Assembly (NCBI RefSeq): GCF_027595985.1
Contig: NC_073311.1
Location: 32,891,557 to 32,955,556, forward strand
DNA length: 64,000 nt
DNA from: Sorex araneus
Lineage: Eukaryota; Chordata; Mammalia; Eulipotyphla; Soricidae
Reading direction: 5' to 3'
The translations under genes were made by a program, and so were the position numbers. The notes beneath the pieces are model-generated. The model worked only from the letters and a program-made list of their open reading frames with translations, was not told the origin of the DNA and ran no database searches. Positions 24,801-35,053 of the stretch are shown here, one piece after another; position 1 is the first letter of the stretch, and every line of letters begins with the position of its first letter.

Positions 24801-25148
24801 GGTCTATCCCAACACTACCACGACAAGCAATACTGCATCTCAGGGCATAAGCACTACATAGTCCAGCTCTCATTGCAAGACTATTAGGGAGGTGGAAGCC
24901 AGTTTCTGAGAATTACTGGAGAGCTTTCCTGCCCACAATGAAGCTTATAATACAGGGGCAGCAGGAATGTAGTATATAGTGATTACACGCACTCAAGTTC
25001 AGATCTCAAGAGTAACAGCAAAAAACACAACAACATTAAATATCTGAATAATTTCCAGAGGACAATACATTTTCATTATAGTCATAGAAACAGGAAACCT
25101 CAGGAGGTATAAGAGAGAAGACAAAAATAATGTTTCCCCTTTCCCATT
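24801..25148. other. Intergenic, nothing firm
   Basis: May contain further decayed SINE sequence (near 24940-25020), too diverged to call. Ends at the RPL18 retrocopy insertion site. Confidence 0.35.
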
Positions 25149-25166
25149 AAACATTATGCAAAGTTA
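25149..25166. repeat. Target-site duplication, left, of the RPL18 retrocopy
   Basis: AAACATTATGCAAAGTTA; its partner at 25869-25886 differs at one base (AAACATTATGAAAAGTTA) and overlaps the end of the poly(A). Confidence 0.9.
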
Positions 25167-25870
25167 GAGCACCGCATCGCACGCCATTCGCTCAGGGCTT
25201 TCCCCGCCCATCTGGCCCTGTCCTCTCTGTCCGGACCTGGCCGAACTGAAGGCGCCTTCATGGGAGTCAATATCCGCCAAACAAAGACGGGGAGGTGCGG
25301 CGCAAAGAGCCCAAGAGTCAGGACATCTCCCTGAGGCTGCTGGGCAAGCGCTACCGGTTTCTGGCCAGACGCACCAACTCCACGTTCAATCAGGGTGCGC
25401 TGAAGAGACTGTTCATGAGCCGGACCAACCGGCCACCTCTGTCCCTGTCCCGTATGATCCGCAAGATGCAGCTTCCTGGTGGGGAAGGCAAGACAGCTGT
25501 GGGGGTGGGGACAATCCCAGAGGATGTGCGCATTCAGCAGGTGCTCAAACTGCAGGTGTGTGCCCTGCATGTGACTGGCCGCGCCCGAACTTGCAATCAA
25601 GGCTGGAGGCAAAATCCTAACCTTTGACCAGTTGGCCCTGGACTCCCCCAAAGGCTGTGGAACTGCCCTGCTCTCCGGACCCCGCAAAGGCCGGGAAGTG
25701 TATAGGCATTTTGGCATGGCTCCCGGGACCCCACGCAGCCACACCAAACCCTATGTGCGTTCCAAGGCCTGCAAGTTCGAGCGTCCCCGAGGCAGAAGGG
25801 CCAGCCGCGGCTATAAGAACTGATCTGAGCCTGCTTTACTGTGAAAGATTTTGGTTGCTGAAAAAAAAAA
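25167..25870 (+). pseudogene. RPL18: RPL18 processed pseudogene (60S ribosomal protein L18)
   Basis: An intronless copy of the RPL18 mRNA. A GC-rich 5' UTR (about 25167-25259) precedes ATG at 25260, and the terminal ASRGYKN and TGA are at 25821-25823. The 3' UTR is short, followed by a poly(A) at 25861-25871. Conserved blocks include [44 protein letters not shown] and [10 protein letters not shown]. The frame is broken at least twice, near 25275-25290 and 25585-25610, so the three parts lie in different frames. Start to stop is 564 nt against 567 for the 188-residue protein. The insertion is flanked by an 18-bp duplication (25149-25166 and 25869-25886, one mismatch) beginning at a TT/AAAC site, typical of L1-driven retroposition. 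The 197-codon minus-strand open frame is its shadow. Confidence 0.95.
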
Positions 25871-25886
25871 ACATTATGAAAAGTTA
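25869..25886. repeat. Target-site duplication, right, of the RPL18 retrocopy
   Basis: Right-hand partner of 25149-25166. Marks the 3' limit of the inserted cDNA. Confidence 0.9.
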
Positions 25887-25989
25887 TTCTTTCATGGCTC
25901 AGTATTACTATAGTAGGATAATGAACAGAGGATGAGTTCTCCTGTTATCCTTAGATCCCTATATATCAAATGCAATTATAAACTACGGC

Positions 25990-26265
25990 CTTTTTTTCCT
26001 CAAGAAAAAGGCACAGCAGTTGAGCCCTCTTCATTACAACTTTTCAGAGATGGCCTCAGGTATACATCTGAGTTTTTCAATTTATGCTCTGCCTCTCCCC
26101 TGACCCCACAATTCGCTGAAAAACACTAATACGTCCATCAAAATCTACCTCAAACATTAGCTCTTGATGAAGTCTTCTCTGTGTTTTGTGTCTTTGGCAA
26201 AACTCATTGCCCCTTTCTTAATTCATAGCTGCAATTTGAAGATATTTATGCAATAAAATGTTTTA
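25990..26265 (+). mobile_element. Possible L2-like remnant
   Basis: AAAATCTACCTCAAACATTA then TGATGAAGTCTTCTCTGTG resembles a conserved L2 3' segment. Highly diverged. Confidence 0.35.
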
Positions 26266-27005
26266 CTGTATCTCAATTATATAATCAAATAACTGTTCTT
26301 TTCTAAACCTTGTTCACTTTTAAGTTAAGGTTGCTACCATTTTTGTTCTTATCTCCTCAGTGTAGAGCACAGATGAAATAACTGCTTCTCCAAAGATGGG
26401 AATTTACTCTGTACCATCTAAATCACCAAAAGTATAAAAATCTCATTAGCAGTATAGAAAACATAATGTCTAAAATATTTACAAATCATGCATCGGTTTG
26501 CATTTCAATTTGTTAAAATAAAAACTTTGTAAAATTTTTCTCTTTGACTACAGCATGATATTTTTAGTGTTCCAGAGCTGTGTGCATCTTGTAAAATTGC
26601 ACTGGCCAGTATAGTTTAATAAAGAGCATTTCAAAATTGAGCAGTACTGGCATAACATATCTGTATACTTTTTGATGATCAGATGCATACGTTTTAAAAT
26701 GCAAACACTAACTCTGACTGTTAGAATTGCTGAATACATTATAGCCCTGAAAATATTGCAAAGAAAATGGAAGATGCTGTAATATCCAGTGAACCATTGT
26801 TATTAAATATGAAAAGTGCTTTGTCCAAACAGAACACTCCTAGTAGAAACTTTATTTTTCTTACAAGTTGTGCATTCACAGAAAATTGACTTGATCTCTC
26901 AGGAACTTCATTCCCTTATCTGCAAAATAAAAATCATGTCTAACCATTGTCAGTATTAAAGAAGTTACCAGGTGTACATTAAGACACAACATTTCACAAA
27001 TGATC
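26266..27005. other. Intergenic; possible MIR trace near 26885-26990
   Basis: CTTCATTCCCTTATCTGCAA at 26907 resembles the MIR core. Otherwise unassigned and AT-rich. Confidence 0.35.
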
Positions 27006-27016
27006 AATAAAACATA

Positions 27017-27258
27017 TTGATCACTGTCATCCCGTTGCTCATCGATTTGTTCGAGTGGGCACCAGTAACGTCTCTTATTGAGAGACTTATTGTTAACTGT
27101 TTTTGGCATATCCAATACGCCCGGGTAGCTTGCCAGGCTCTGCCTCGAGGGCTCGATACTCTCAGTAGTTTGCCGGGTTCTCCGAGAGGGGCGGAGGAAT
27201 CAAACTCGGGTCGGCATCGTGAATGGCGAACTCCCAACTGCTGTTCTATCGCTCCAAC
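27017..27258 (-). mobile_element. SOR-B SINE, antisense, full length
   Basis: GATCACTGTCATCCCGTTGC tail, CGATTTGTTCGAGTGGGC, GCCAGGCTCTGCC, CTCCGAGAGGGGCGG, and an antisense head ending CTATCGCTCCAAC. Confidence 0.88.
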
Positions 27259-27414
27259 TTGGGGGGAATCCTATGCATAAGACTAACTTATTAAAATAAT
27301 GCATAATACTGCTAAGTATAATGATCTTTTGAGTTCTTAAGGCTTGATGATTTACATAGCTATAATAGTAATAGTAAAGATTGGTACTAATTAGATAAAC
27401 ACCCAGTTAAGGGT

Positions 27415-27510
27415 CAAGTTGGGGATTGAAGCTCATGTTGGGGATTGAATCTGGGTGGGCAGCATTCAAGGTGAGAATCTTGCCTGCTGTACAATTTTTC
27501 CTGCCCAGGG
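27415..27510 (-). mobile_element. SINE head fragment, antisense
   Basis: GGGATTGAATCTGGGTGGG (antisense B-box) and CTTGCCTGCTGTACAATTTT (antisense A-box end). Confidence 0.45.
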
Positions 27511-27550
27511 TTAATTATTTCTTATGGGAGTTGTACAATAAGATATGGTT

Positions 27551-27722
27551 CAAGTGGCTAGAGTAGATAGCACAGCGGATACGGTGTTTGCCTTGCACGC
27601 GACTGACCTGGGTTCGATTCCCAGCATCCCATATGGTCCCCTGAGCACTGCCAGGGGTGATTCCTGAGTGCAGAGCCAGGAGTAACCCCTGCACATTGCC
27701 AGTGTGACCCAAAAAGAAAAAT
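27551..27722 (+). mobile_element. SOR-A SINE, plus, full length
   Basis: AGATAGCACAGCGGATACGG, B-box GGTTCGATTCC, CATATGGTCCCCTGAGCAC, GTGTGACCCAAAAAG, then an A-tail turning into (AT)n. Confidence 0.92.
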
Positions 27723-27790
27723 ATATATATGGTTCAAAGCGGATCTATAACTGAAACTGATAGCTCATATCTACTAAACAAGCTACTGAG

Positions 27791-27847
27791 ATACATATAT
27801 ATATATGTATATATATATATCAGTGTATATGTGTATATATATATATG
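27791..27847. repeat. (AT)n/(GT)n microsatellite
   Basis: ATATAT runs with TGTAT interruptions. Confidence 0.85.
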
Positions 27848-28486
27848 ATGTCTATTTTAAAATGTATTTTAGATTTATTTTTCTTACATTCCCCATCTCC
27901 CTTATTTGTTGTTGTAGCTGTGATGGCCCTAACTGGCACAAATTTGAATAGAATACACTCACACTCATCAAAAATAACATAATTTAGTGACAGTCTGGAA
28001 AATGTGTAGCTGCAATGTCTAAGAGATCACAGGCATAGTTATGGTACTGAGAAACCCAAGAAGCTGTGGTGTGCATGGGATATTGATGTGACCAGAGAGC
28101 TGCCTTACGCTTCTTTGTACCATCTTTCTACCAGACGTTATTTTATGCCCAAAATATATCTCATATTAGTTTATTGAAGAAATGAATAAGACACACTAAA
28201 CAAATGACCACGAATATTGTCTGAAACTAGAATAGTAAAAAAACATCATTGGCATTTTAGGTTACTTCATAACAGTTTTGCATAGAAATAAGTAACCCAT
28301 AACAGTTTTATACATATCAGGCTGAAATTAGTATGACAGACTATGACCTCAATAGCACCAGCCTAATTTGATTCTCAAACTTTCATGATTTTTCAAATAA
28401 TATTGATTTTATGCTTATATATATTTGCAACAACTATATACTTTTCAGTAATATAAACCATTTTCTGTTTATAGTTATTTCCTCAT
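27848..28486. other. Intergenic, nothing recognised
   Basis: No ORF, SINE or LINE landmark that I can name. Confidence 0.4.
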
Positions 28487-28625
28487 TTTGTTTTTGGACC
28501 ACACAAAGTAGTCCTGAAGGGTTCCTTTCAGCTTGGGCCTCAGGAGACCACCTGGTGTCAGGGATTGAGCCTGAGTTTCCTACATTCTGAGCATGGATGA
28601 GATCCTATACTTTGTCACTGATCAC
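28487..28625 (-). mobile_element. SOR-A SINE, antisense, diverged
   Basis: TTTTTGGACCACACAAAGTAG, GGAGACCACCTGGTGTCAGG, GATTGAGCCTGAG antisense B-box; head decayed. Confidence 0.6.
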
Positions 28626-28649
28626 ATTTCTTTTTAAAAAGTTAACTAA

Positions 28650-28842
28650 TGGGCTGGAGTATCATAGAAAGGGCAGGGGGTTCATCTTGCACATGGGCCG
28701 ACAAGAGTTTGATTCCAGAACTGATTTAATTCCCTCAAGCCCTGCCAGAAGTGATATCTGAGCACAGAAATGAAATAAGCCCTAAGCACTGTGGGGTATT
28801 GCTCAAAAATAATATATAACTATATATATATATATATATATG
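28650..28842 (+). mobile_element. SOR-A SINE, plus, with tail expanded to (AT)n
   Basis: TGGGCTGGAGTATCATAG head, GAGTTTGATTCC B-box, GATATCTGAGCACAGAAATG, ending in an A-rich tail that becomes TATATATATA at 28821-28841. Confidence 0.7.
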
Positions 28843-29279
28843 TACTTGCATGCATGTAATAAAATATTCTTTATCATATTAATTACAAAAGTGGACTAGT
28901 GTGTTATAATGAAAAATAAAATTCATCTAATCATTTCACAGCTCCGTTAATAAGTTTTATTTATTGGCTCCTCTGATCAATGCAAAAATTTGTGAAAATT
29001 TTCTGGAGTTAAGACAAAATACCTGAGATAATATGTGATATTAATACAATGTTTGTCCGCAGTTGGTACAATGTGTTCAATAATCCAGTTATTATCACTA
29101 TAAACCTTAGTCTGGTTATTCTCTAAAAGTCCTGATTAGATTTCCTCCTTTCTTTCCAGATCTCCCTTACTATTTCCTCCTTTCTTCAGGCTGTCTCAGA
29201 AGGAGTCTTCATCTCCTGGCTAACAATATGTTGGCTGGTTTTCCATTAGATCTGATCAACGTGATATAGATAGGTAAAT
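28843..29279. other. Intergenic, nothing recognised
   Basis: AT-rich stretch followed by a pyrimidine-rich stretch (CTCCTTTCTTTCC near 29147); no gene seen. Confidence 0.4.
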
Positions 29280-30085
29280 AGGAAAGGACGCCTAGGGCAA
29301 TGGAATTTTTAGGAAATAATAAAGCCAATAGCCTAAAGGCTATAAAGAGCTCACCTTATGAGCTCAGGAACTATGGCCTAATAAGACTTCACCCAGCACC
29401 AACAGACTCAAGGAAGGCTGAAACCACAGCTCTGAGAGATACTCCAGTAGAAAAAAGGGCTAAGGAAAGGAATTTCAAAGAAGACCATTAAACCACTTTC
29501 ATCTGTTCCCCTTGGTAACAAACTGTTCAATTGACTTTTGCCTAGTTGGAAAGGCCCATGTGGGGTAACAGGGAAAAAGTCTATAAAATCCAACTTGAAG
29601 AAAGAACACTTGCACATATGCTGCCCGAGCCCACGGGTTGTGGCCATGTGCATGTGGTGCCCAAGACATGTGATGGCCTACATCTCCCTTTTGAGATGTG
29701 TACTTTCATATCTAATGCTAGCATGCCTACAGGCATGCATATGTTTCGGAAGCCCATGTGCTGCTTGTACCCATGTGGTCAAGCACATGCGGTATCTGAG
29801 CATATGTGTGAACTGTAAGTCCCCATTTGAGGAGAGTGCTCTGACTCTCTCCATCTTTATAGAAGCCCTCAATCTCTCTTGAACATGTTACTCTCTCTAT
29901 ATTTTTGTCCTTCCTTCCAGTTCCTCAAAAAAACTCCAAGTAAAATGTTTTTGCCTCACTACTCATCTGCTCCTGAAATTCTTTTCTGTGAGGACAAGAA
30001 CCCAGAAGCCGTTGGTAAGGACTGGCTTTCTTTTCCTACAAAGAATCATCTCTGCTCCAGCCTGAGTCCACAGCCCCCTGAGAAA
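29280..30085 (+). mobile_element. Possible old solo LTR (ERV-like)
   Basis: Contains a TATA-like CTATAAAATCC at 29580, a degraded poly(A)-signal context (CATCTTTATAGAAGCCCTC near 29852), and a U5-like region (CTGAAATTCTTTTCTGTGAG, 29973). No gag, pol or env coding is present, and clear TG..CA ends or target-site duplications were not found. A CATGTG-rich section at 29640-29815 is unusual. Open frames of 90 and 114 codons overlap here in different frames and are not called genes. Confidence 0.35.
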
Positions 30086-30385
30086 CTAGGTAGTGGGGAT
30101 TACTCGAATATGCAAGACCAATGGATGTCAGGTGGGACTTGAAAGCTACCTAGCAGAGTTTGGCTGGATTTATGGTCCATACTGAGAACGAGCACAGTGT
30201 ACAATTTATAAGTCCTAACCTTCCCAGTGGATCCAAGATGGCAAAGATAGATCAGGAGAAAGTTGTTTTCTCTTTGCTCCACATAAGGCACTGGAGAGGG
30301 GCTCACCAACTTTAAATGGGAAATTCTGAAGTAGAAGGAAATCTTATGTAGAAAGAAATAATGATGACGTCATGGAATTTGCTTA

Positions 30386-30716
30386 TAAGTCCATAGGTAT
30401 TGAGAGTATCATGCTAAGTGAGATGAGTCAGAAAGAGAGGGACAGACATAACAGGATGCACTCATTTGTGGAGTATAAAATAACATAATATGAGACTGAT
30501 ACCCAAGGACAATAGACAAAAAGAACAGGAAGATTGCTTCATAGTTAGCAGCCTGCCTCATGATCTGGGGGAGAAGGCAGCTAGAATAAAGAAGGGATCA
30601 CTAAGAAAGTGATGGTTGGAGGGATTGGTCGGGATGGGAGATGTGTGCTGAAAGGAGATAAAGGACCAAAAGTGATGGCCTTTCAGTATCTGTATTGCAA
30701 ATCATAATGCCCAAAA
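30386..30716 (+). mobile_element. LINE-1 3' end, plus
   Basis: GAGAGTATCATGCTAAGTGAG, TGGAGTATAAAATAACATAA, then the 3' UTR ending CTGTATTGCAAATCATAATG. The same end is seen at 38545-38575, so these are two copies of one L1 family. No coding capacity. Confidence 0.75.
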
Positions 30717-30721
30717 GTGTG

Positions 30722-30960
30722 GACTGTAGCTATAGCACAGAGGGTAGGGCGTTTGCCTTGTATGTGGCCGACCCAGGTTCAATGCCTCCGTCCCTCTCTG
30801 AGAGCCGGGAAAGCTACCAAGAGTATCCCGCCCACACGGCAGAACCTGGAAAGCTACCCGTTGTGAATTCAACATGCCAAAATCAGTAATAAGAAGTTTC
30901 ACAATGGAGATGTTATTAGTGCCCACTCGAGCAAATCAATGAACAAATGGATGACAGTGG
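30722..30960 (+). mobile_element. SOR-B SINE, plus, full length
   Basis: CTATAGCACAGAGGGTAGGGC, B-box GGTTCAATGCC, ACACGGCAGAACCTGG, TTATTAGTGCCCACTCGAGC, ending GATGACAGTGG with no poly(A). Sits directly on the L1 3' end. Confidence 0.87.
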
Positions 30961-31515
30961 AGGTCTTTGGCCGCCAGAGCTCTGCTCAGGGCGAGGAGGA
31001 AGGAAACTGAAACCCACCCCCTCTGAGGGGCCCTGGGGAGACTCTCTTGCCCCACCTCTGTGCATGGGCAAAAATAGAATAGGAAATTGTCAGAACTTTG
31101 CTCCCTATTTTAAGGATACCTGATAGTGAACTAAGTAAAATACCCCAACCTCTGAGTTTCTAAGTGTCCTAAACATCTCTGTCAACAATGGGTCAATGGC
31201 TTACCTTTTAGGAGCCTGGAGGGAGTGGAGGAATGATCATAAATATCTAGGCTGTGGGATCACTGATGGCTGTCTAGGCAACCTAAAGCTTGGGCAGTTC
31301 ACATGGTTTGTCTCATTCTCTGTGATCAACATTGATGGGACTGAAGTCAAAGTTGCCAATCCAAATGGCATTAGACAAAATATGCTCAAGTGAATAGACG
31401 AATTACATATGCAATAGCTTTAAAATTGCTATAGTTCTTAAAAATTGAGAATATCAATTTTCTAATTAGAAAGGGTTGGTTTTTTCTCTACTGAGCTTAA
31501 TGTTGAATGTGTGTA

Positions 31516-31553
<38 letters not shown>

Positions 31554-31633
31554 AATGCACACATATCAGGTACAGGGAAAGAAGAAATACCTGAAAACAA
31601 GTGATATGTATTTGTTTTTGTTTTTATTTTTAT
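30961..31633. other. Intergenic; GC-rich patch then unassigned
   Basis: 30961-31080 is GC-rich (CCCCCTCTGAGGGGCCCTGG, an 18-bp partial palindrome). 31196-31393 has a 65-codon open frame without recognisable relatives; I do not call it. A (GT)n microsatellite is listed separately. Confidence 0.4.
31508..31550. repeat. (GT)n microsatellite
   Basis: Fifteen uninterrupted GT units at 31521-31550 after a degenerate start. Confidence 0.95.
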
Positions 31634-31797
31634 TTTTGGGTCACACCCAGCGATGCTCAGAGGTGATCCCTGGATCTGCACTCAGGAATCACTTCTGGTG
31701 GTGCTCAAAAGACCATATGGGATGCTGGGAATCAAACCCAGGTCAGCTGTGTGCAAGGCAAACACCTTACTCGCTATGCTATCACTCCAGCCCCTTA
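31634..31797 (-). mobile_element. SOR-A SINE, antisense, full length
   Basis: TTTTTGGGTCACACCCAGCG, GGGACCATATG-type centre (here AAGACCATATGGGATGCTGG), AAGGCAAACACCTTACTCGC, ending CTATCACTCCAGCCCC. Confidence 0.93.
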
Positions 31798-32244
31798 GGT
31801 TTTTGTTTTTTGTTTTTTTTTGTACCAAGAAAACATTTTCTTTAGCATTTTCTTCTGTATACTTAATGTACGAAAGATTTAAAGTTACACTTTTATTCAC
31901 TTAATTTTTAATGCATTTGAAAATTTATTTTTTCAAAACAATGACATAAACAAAAACTTTACATAGTCTATATTGAGTCAATGCACTCAAATAGGCTTTA
32001 ACAGTATAAGTGGGGTTAATACATAGCTAGAATTTTATCTTTTCCTTTCTGGCATATGAACTAACAAACTTATGAGTTACAGAAGATTTGTACTTTCTTA
32101 TTTGGTTCCTTCTGAAAATTAAAAAAGTAAGCTTTACTGAATTGTGGACATATATCTGCACTCCAGATTTTACATGCAGTGATATAAGGATATCTGCAAT
32201 AGCTCAGTTAATATCAACAGAAAGCTACAAAATAAGATCCACAA
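31798..32244. other. DCN 3' flank
   Basis: AT-rich downstream flank of decorin. A second AATAAA (TTTATT on plus, 31925-31930) could serve a longer DCN transcript. Confidence 0.4.
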
Positions 32245-32435
32245 ACTGGCAGGCATTTTTTTATTTATTGTAGGCAATTATTTAAACCACATATTTGACT
32301 TTATGAATAATAAATCATGTGGGAAAAACGTCCACATTGCAGTTATATTTTCAGGATCTAACTTCTTTTACTTTTTCTTCTGAGAAATGATAATGATATT
32401 TTGTAGTGTCATATGGAAAATTCCCCTTGTGGAAA
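32245..32435 (-). other. DCN: DCN 3' UTR (short form)
   Basis: From the TAA at 32436-32438 to about 15-20 nt beyond a double AATAAA (minus strand AATAAATAAA). The cleavage position is inferred from the signal. Confidence 0.65.
32260..32269 (-). promoter_or_regulatory. DCN: DCN polyadenylation signal (tandem AATAAA)
   Basis: Plus strand TTTATTTATT, i.e. two overlapping AATAAA hexamers on the gene strand about 170 nt after the stop codon. Confidence 0.7.
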
Positions 32436-32630
32436 TTACTTGTAGTTTCCAAGCTGAATGGCAGAGCGTACATAGACACAACGGAAGGTGGATGGTTGGA
32501 TTTCCCAGTATTGGACTGGGTTGCTGAAGAGGCTCACACCAGAATAAGAAGCCTTTTTGGTGTTGTAGCCAGGTGGACAGAAGTCATTAGACCCAACTGC
32601 AGAGATATTATTGTTATGAAGGTAGACAAC
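32436..32630 (-). CDS. DCN: Decorin exon 8, C-terminal coding part
   Basis: CATATTGCAG acceptor then 64 codons and TAA. Encodes [10 protein letters not shown] (LRR with Asn303 sequon), Cys313 (DFCPPG), the 'ear' repeat and Cys346 (FRCVYV), ending AIQLGNYK. This is the C-terminal cap common to SLRPs and ends exactly like human decorin. Phase 0 entry. Confidence 0.99.
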   Translation of the reverse strand, partial: VVYLHNNNISAVGSNDFCPPGYNTKKASYSGVSLFSNPVQYWEIQPSTFRCVYVRSAIQLGNYK

Positions 32631-32698
32631 CTGCAATATGAAATAACATAGGATAAGTATTTTCCTCCAAAAACACTAAGGAACTAAATATTTTTTTT

Positions 32699-32865
32699 TT
32701 TGGCTTTTTGGGTCAAACCCAGCGATGCTCAGGATTTACTCCTGGCTCTGCACTCAGGAATTACTCCTAGCGGTGCCTGGGGGACCATATGAGGTGCCGG
32801 GCATCAAACCCAGGTCTGCCACGTGTAAGGCAAACGCCCTACCGCTGTGCTATCGCTCTGGCCCC
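32699..32865 (-). mobile_element. SOR-A SINE, antisense, full length
   Basis: Poly-T side TTTTTTTTTTTGGCTTTTTGG, GGGACCATATGAGGTGCCGG, AGGCAAACGCCCTACC, ending CTATCGCTCTGGCCCC. The sense-strand A-tail end lies toward exon 8 (DCN reads minus, so the SINE is in gene orientation). Confidence 0.94.
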
Positions 32866-32954
32866 ATATATCTTAAAATTTCTTATGAAACATTTTTCTT
32901 TCTTTTCTGGACCCTCTGAGCACTGCTTGTGAGTAGCACTTGTTAGAATACTGA

Positions 32955-33175
32955 CATATATAGATATATACACATATAGTCTCATAAATCTATACATATA
33001 TAACAATACACATATACAACAACTGCAGCCACTATTAATATGCAATATGTATTATGTGCATATATACACATAATATACATATATACTAGCATATATGTGT
33101 ATTATATGTATATATGTTCATTGACTATTGTGTATGTGTGTGTGTGTCTGTGTCTTTGTCTGTGTATATAAAACA
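32955..33175. repeat. AT/GT-rich microsatellite tract
   Basis: Degenerate ATATAC / TATATG repeats followed by a TG-rich stretch (33131-33165). Confidence 0.75.
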
Positions 33176-33603
33176 ACTGTAATATCTACTTAGTTTTCAT
33201 CCATCATGGTGGAACCTGTTGTGTTTATGAGGGTATCTCCAGTGTCTACAAAAAGAATTAGTTATCCAATAAATATATGTTGAAGAAATAATGCACAGAT
33301 TCATAGTTTTAAAATTGTGTTTACACATAGTACTATGTTTTCAGAGCCAAAATAAAATGATAGACTTTATGGGGATGACTTCCAAGCAAGGGGCCTGTGA
33401 ACCACTAACGATTATTAGCCAACAAGGCCAGACATCTCCATACTTTGGCCTGATGATGTGCAGAGAACTACGTGTTCTCAGATCCCATAGTACTGGGGAA
33501 TACCAGGGCCAAACCAATAGTTCTCAGAGATCATGAGTTGCTGCAGATCAAACCGGGATCATGTACCAACTCTTGACCTATCTTCAAAGACCCTAAAATC
33601 ACT

Positions 33604-33812
33604 GCACTGTAGCACTGTAGCACTGTCATCCTGTTGTTATCAATTTGCTTGAGCGGGCACCAGTAACATCTTCATTTTGAGACTGTTTTTGATATATTGA
33701 AAATGCCACAGGTAGATTGCCAGTCTCTGCCGTGCGGAGATGGAGGAATGAAACCCAGGTCGGCTGTGTGCAAGGGAAATGCCCTACCCACTACAGTATT
33801 GCTCCAGTCCCT
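33604..33812 (-). mobile_element. SOR-B SINE, antisense, with three tail units
   Basis: CACTGTAGCACTGTAGCAC shows repeated ACAGTGCT-type units. Then CAATTTGCTTGAGCGGGC, an internal deletion after CAGTCTCTGCCGTGCGGAG, and a head ending TATTGCTCCAGTCC. Confidence 0.85.
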
Positions 33813-35053
33813 ACTTTAGTTACATTTGATATTTTTATAAAATAACAGATTTAATAAAATTATATAATAAAATGATATGGTGCATTGCAAATAAAAACAG
33901 GAGATACAGAAAAGAATCACGTTCGACAAAGCAGTTGATAACTGTAGCATTTGGAATAGTTAGAAATTTTGACAAAAGTGATTCTCTGTTACAAATTCTA
34001 ATTTATGACTGTAATGTGAGTATTGACTGTATTGATATTTGAAATAGATTTATCATCATGTTTAAGATAATTTATGACAAATAATATTGAGACAATTAGC
34101 TATCCACATGAAAAATAAACTTTTCTGTCATGAAATACACTGAATCAATACACTAAGTTGATCCATAATTGGATTATAAATATAACTATAAAAGTTAAAA
34201 CTATAAAATTTCTAGAAAACTGGCAAAATCTTCTTATTTGAAGTTCTAAAATATTTAAATTTTATTTAAATTTGAATGGACCCATGAAACCGTAAAAAAT
34301 GCTAACTTGGACTTTATCAAATTTAAATATTTGTGTTTCAGATCCATAAGAGATAAAAATCACTAGAAAAGTGTTAATAATAAAAAGACTTGCTTGCAGG
34401 AGATCTGATTTCTTACACCTCATAGCTACCAAACACACAGCCAGAAAAGCAGCTCAGGGCAGAACTGGGAATAGCTGCTTAGAACTACTAGGTGTAGTTA
34501 AAACAATAGCAACACAATTATTAACTAATGAAAACCAGTAATCAATAAGGTTTTTATTGTGGGACCTAAAACCTAAACCTAAGCAAGTATACAGTGTATA
34601 TATGCATATATACATATATATGTGTATATATAGATAGAGGTAAATACTATGTCTGTACCTACTTATATATATTCCTTATTGTGTCTTCTAAACATCTCAA
34701 TTTTACCTCAGAATCCAACTATGCTTACTGCTACACTACTGCGAAAGATCCAATGAAAATCTAAGTAACATGAGAATTACTTTATGTAGTCAATTTCCTT
34801 TCCTTCCTGTAGAATAAAAGATCCATAGAGGACCAAAAATACCTCTAAGTTTATCTTTGTGTTTACAACATTCAGATAACTAAAATCTAACAATCTAAAC
34901 TTGATATGCCAGCTTAATTCAGAAGTTTTTCAGTTTTATTGACTCGCTGATGAATTAAAAATAAAACAGGTAATTTATTGAAATGACTGAAAGTAGAGCA
35001 AAATATAAAACTCTTAAAGCACTGCCAAAAAATTCAAGATACTAGATCACCAA
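33813..35053. other. DCN intron 7, unassigned part
   Basis: AT-rich with a short TATATA/TGTATA tract at 34596-34640. No repeat family or ORF recognised. Confidence 0.45.

Noticed and set aside
25154-25747. 197-codon minus-strand open frame
   Set aside because: Exact antisense of the RPL18 retrocopy; GC-rich shadow frame with no family of its own.
29538-29882. 90- and 114-codon overlapping frames with many Cys and Met
   Set aside because: Driven by CATGTG-rich repeats in the LTR-like segment; two frames overlap without family match.
31196-31393. 65-codon open frame near the DCN 3' end
   Set aside because: No recognisable relatives, no splice or promoter context, length within chance expectation.
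33600-33630. CRISPR-like short direct repeats
   Set aside because: The repeated CACTGTAG units are the 3' tail of a SINE in a mammalian genome; no spacers.
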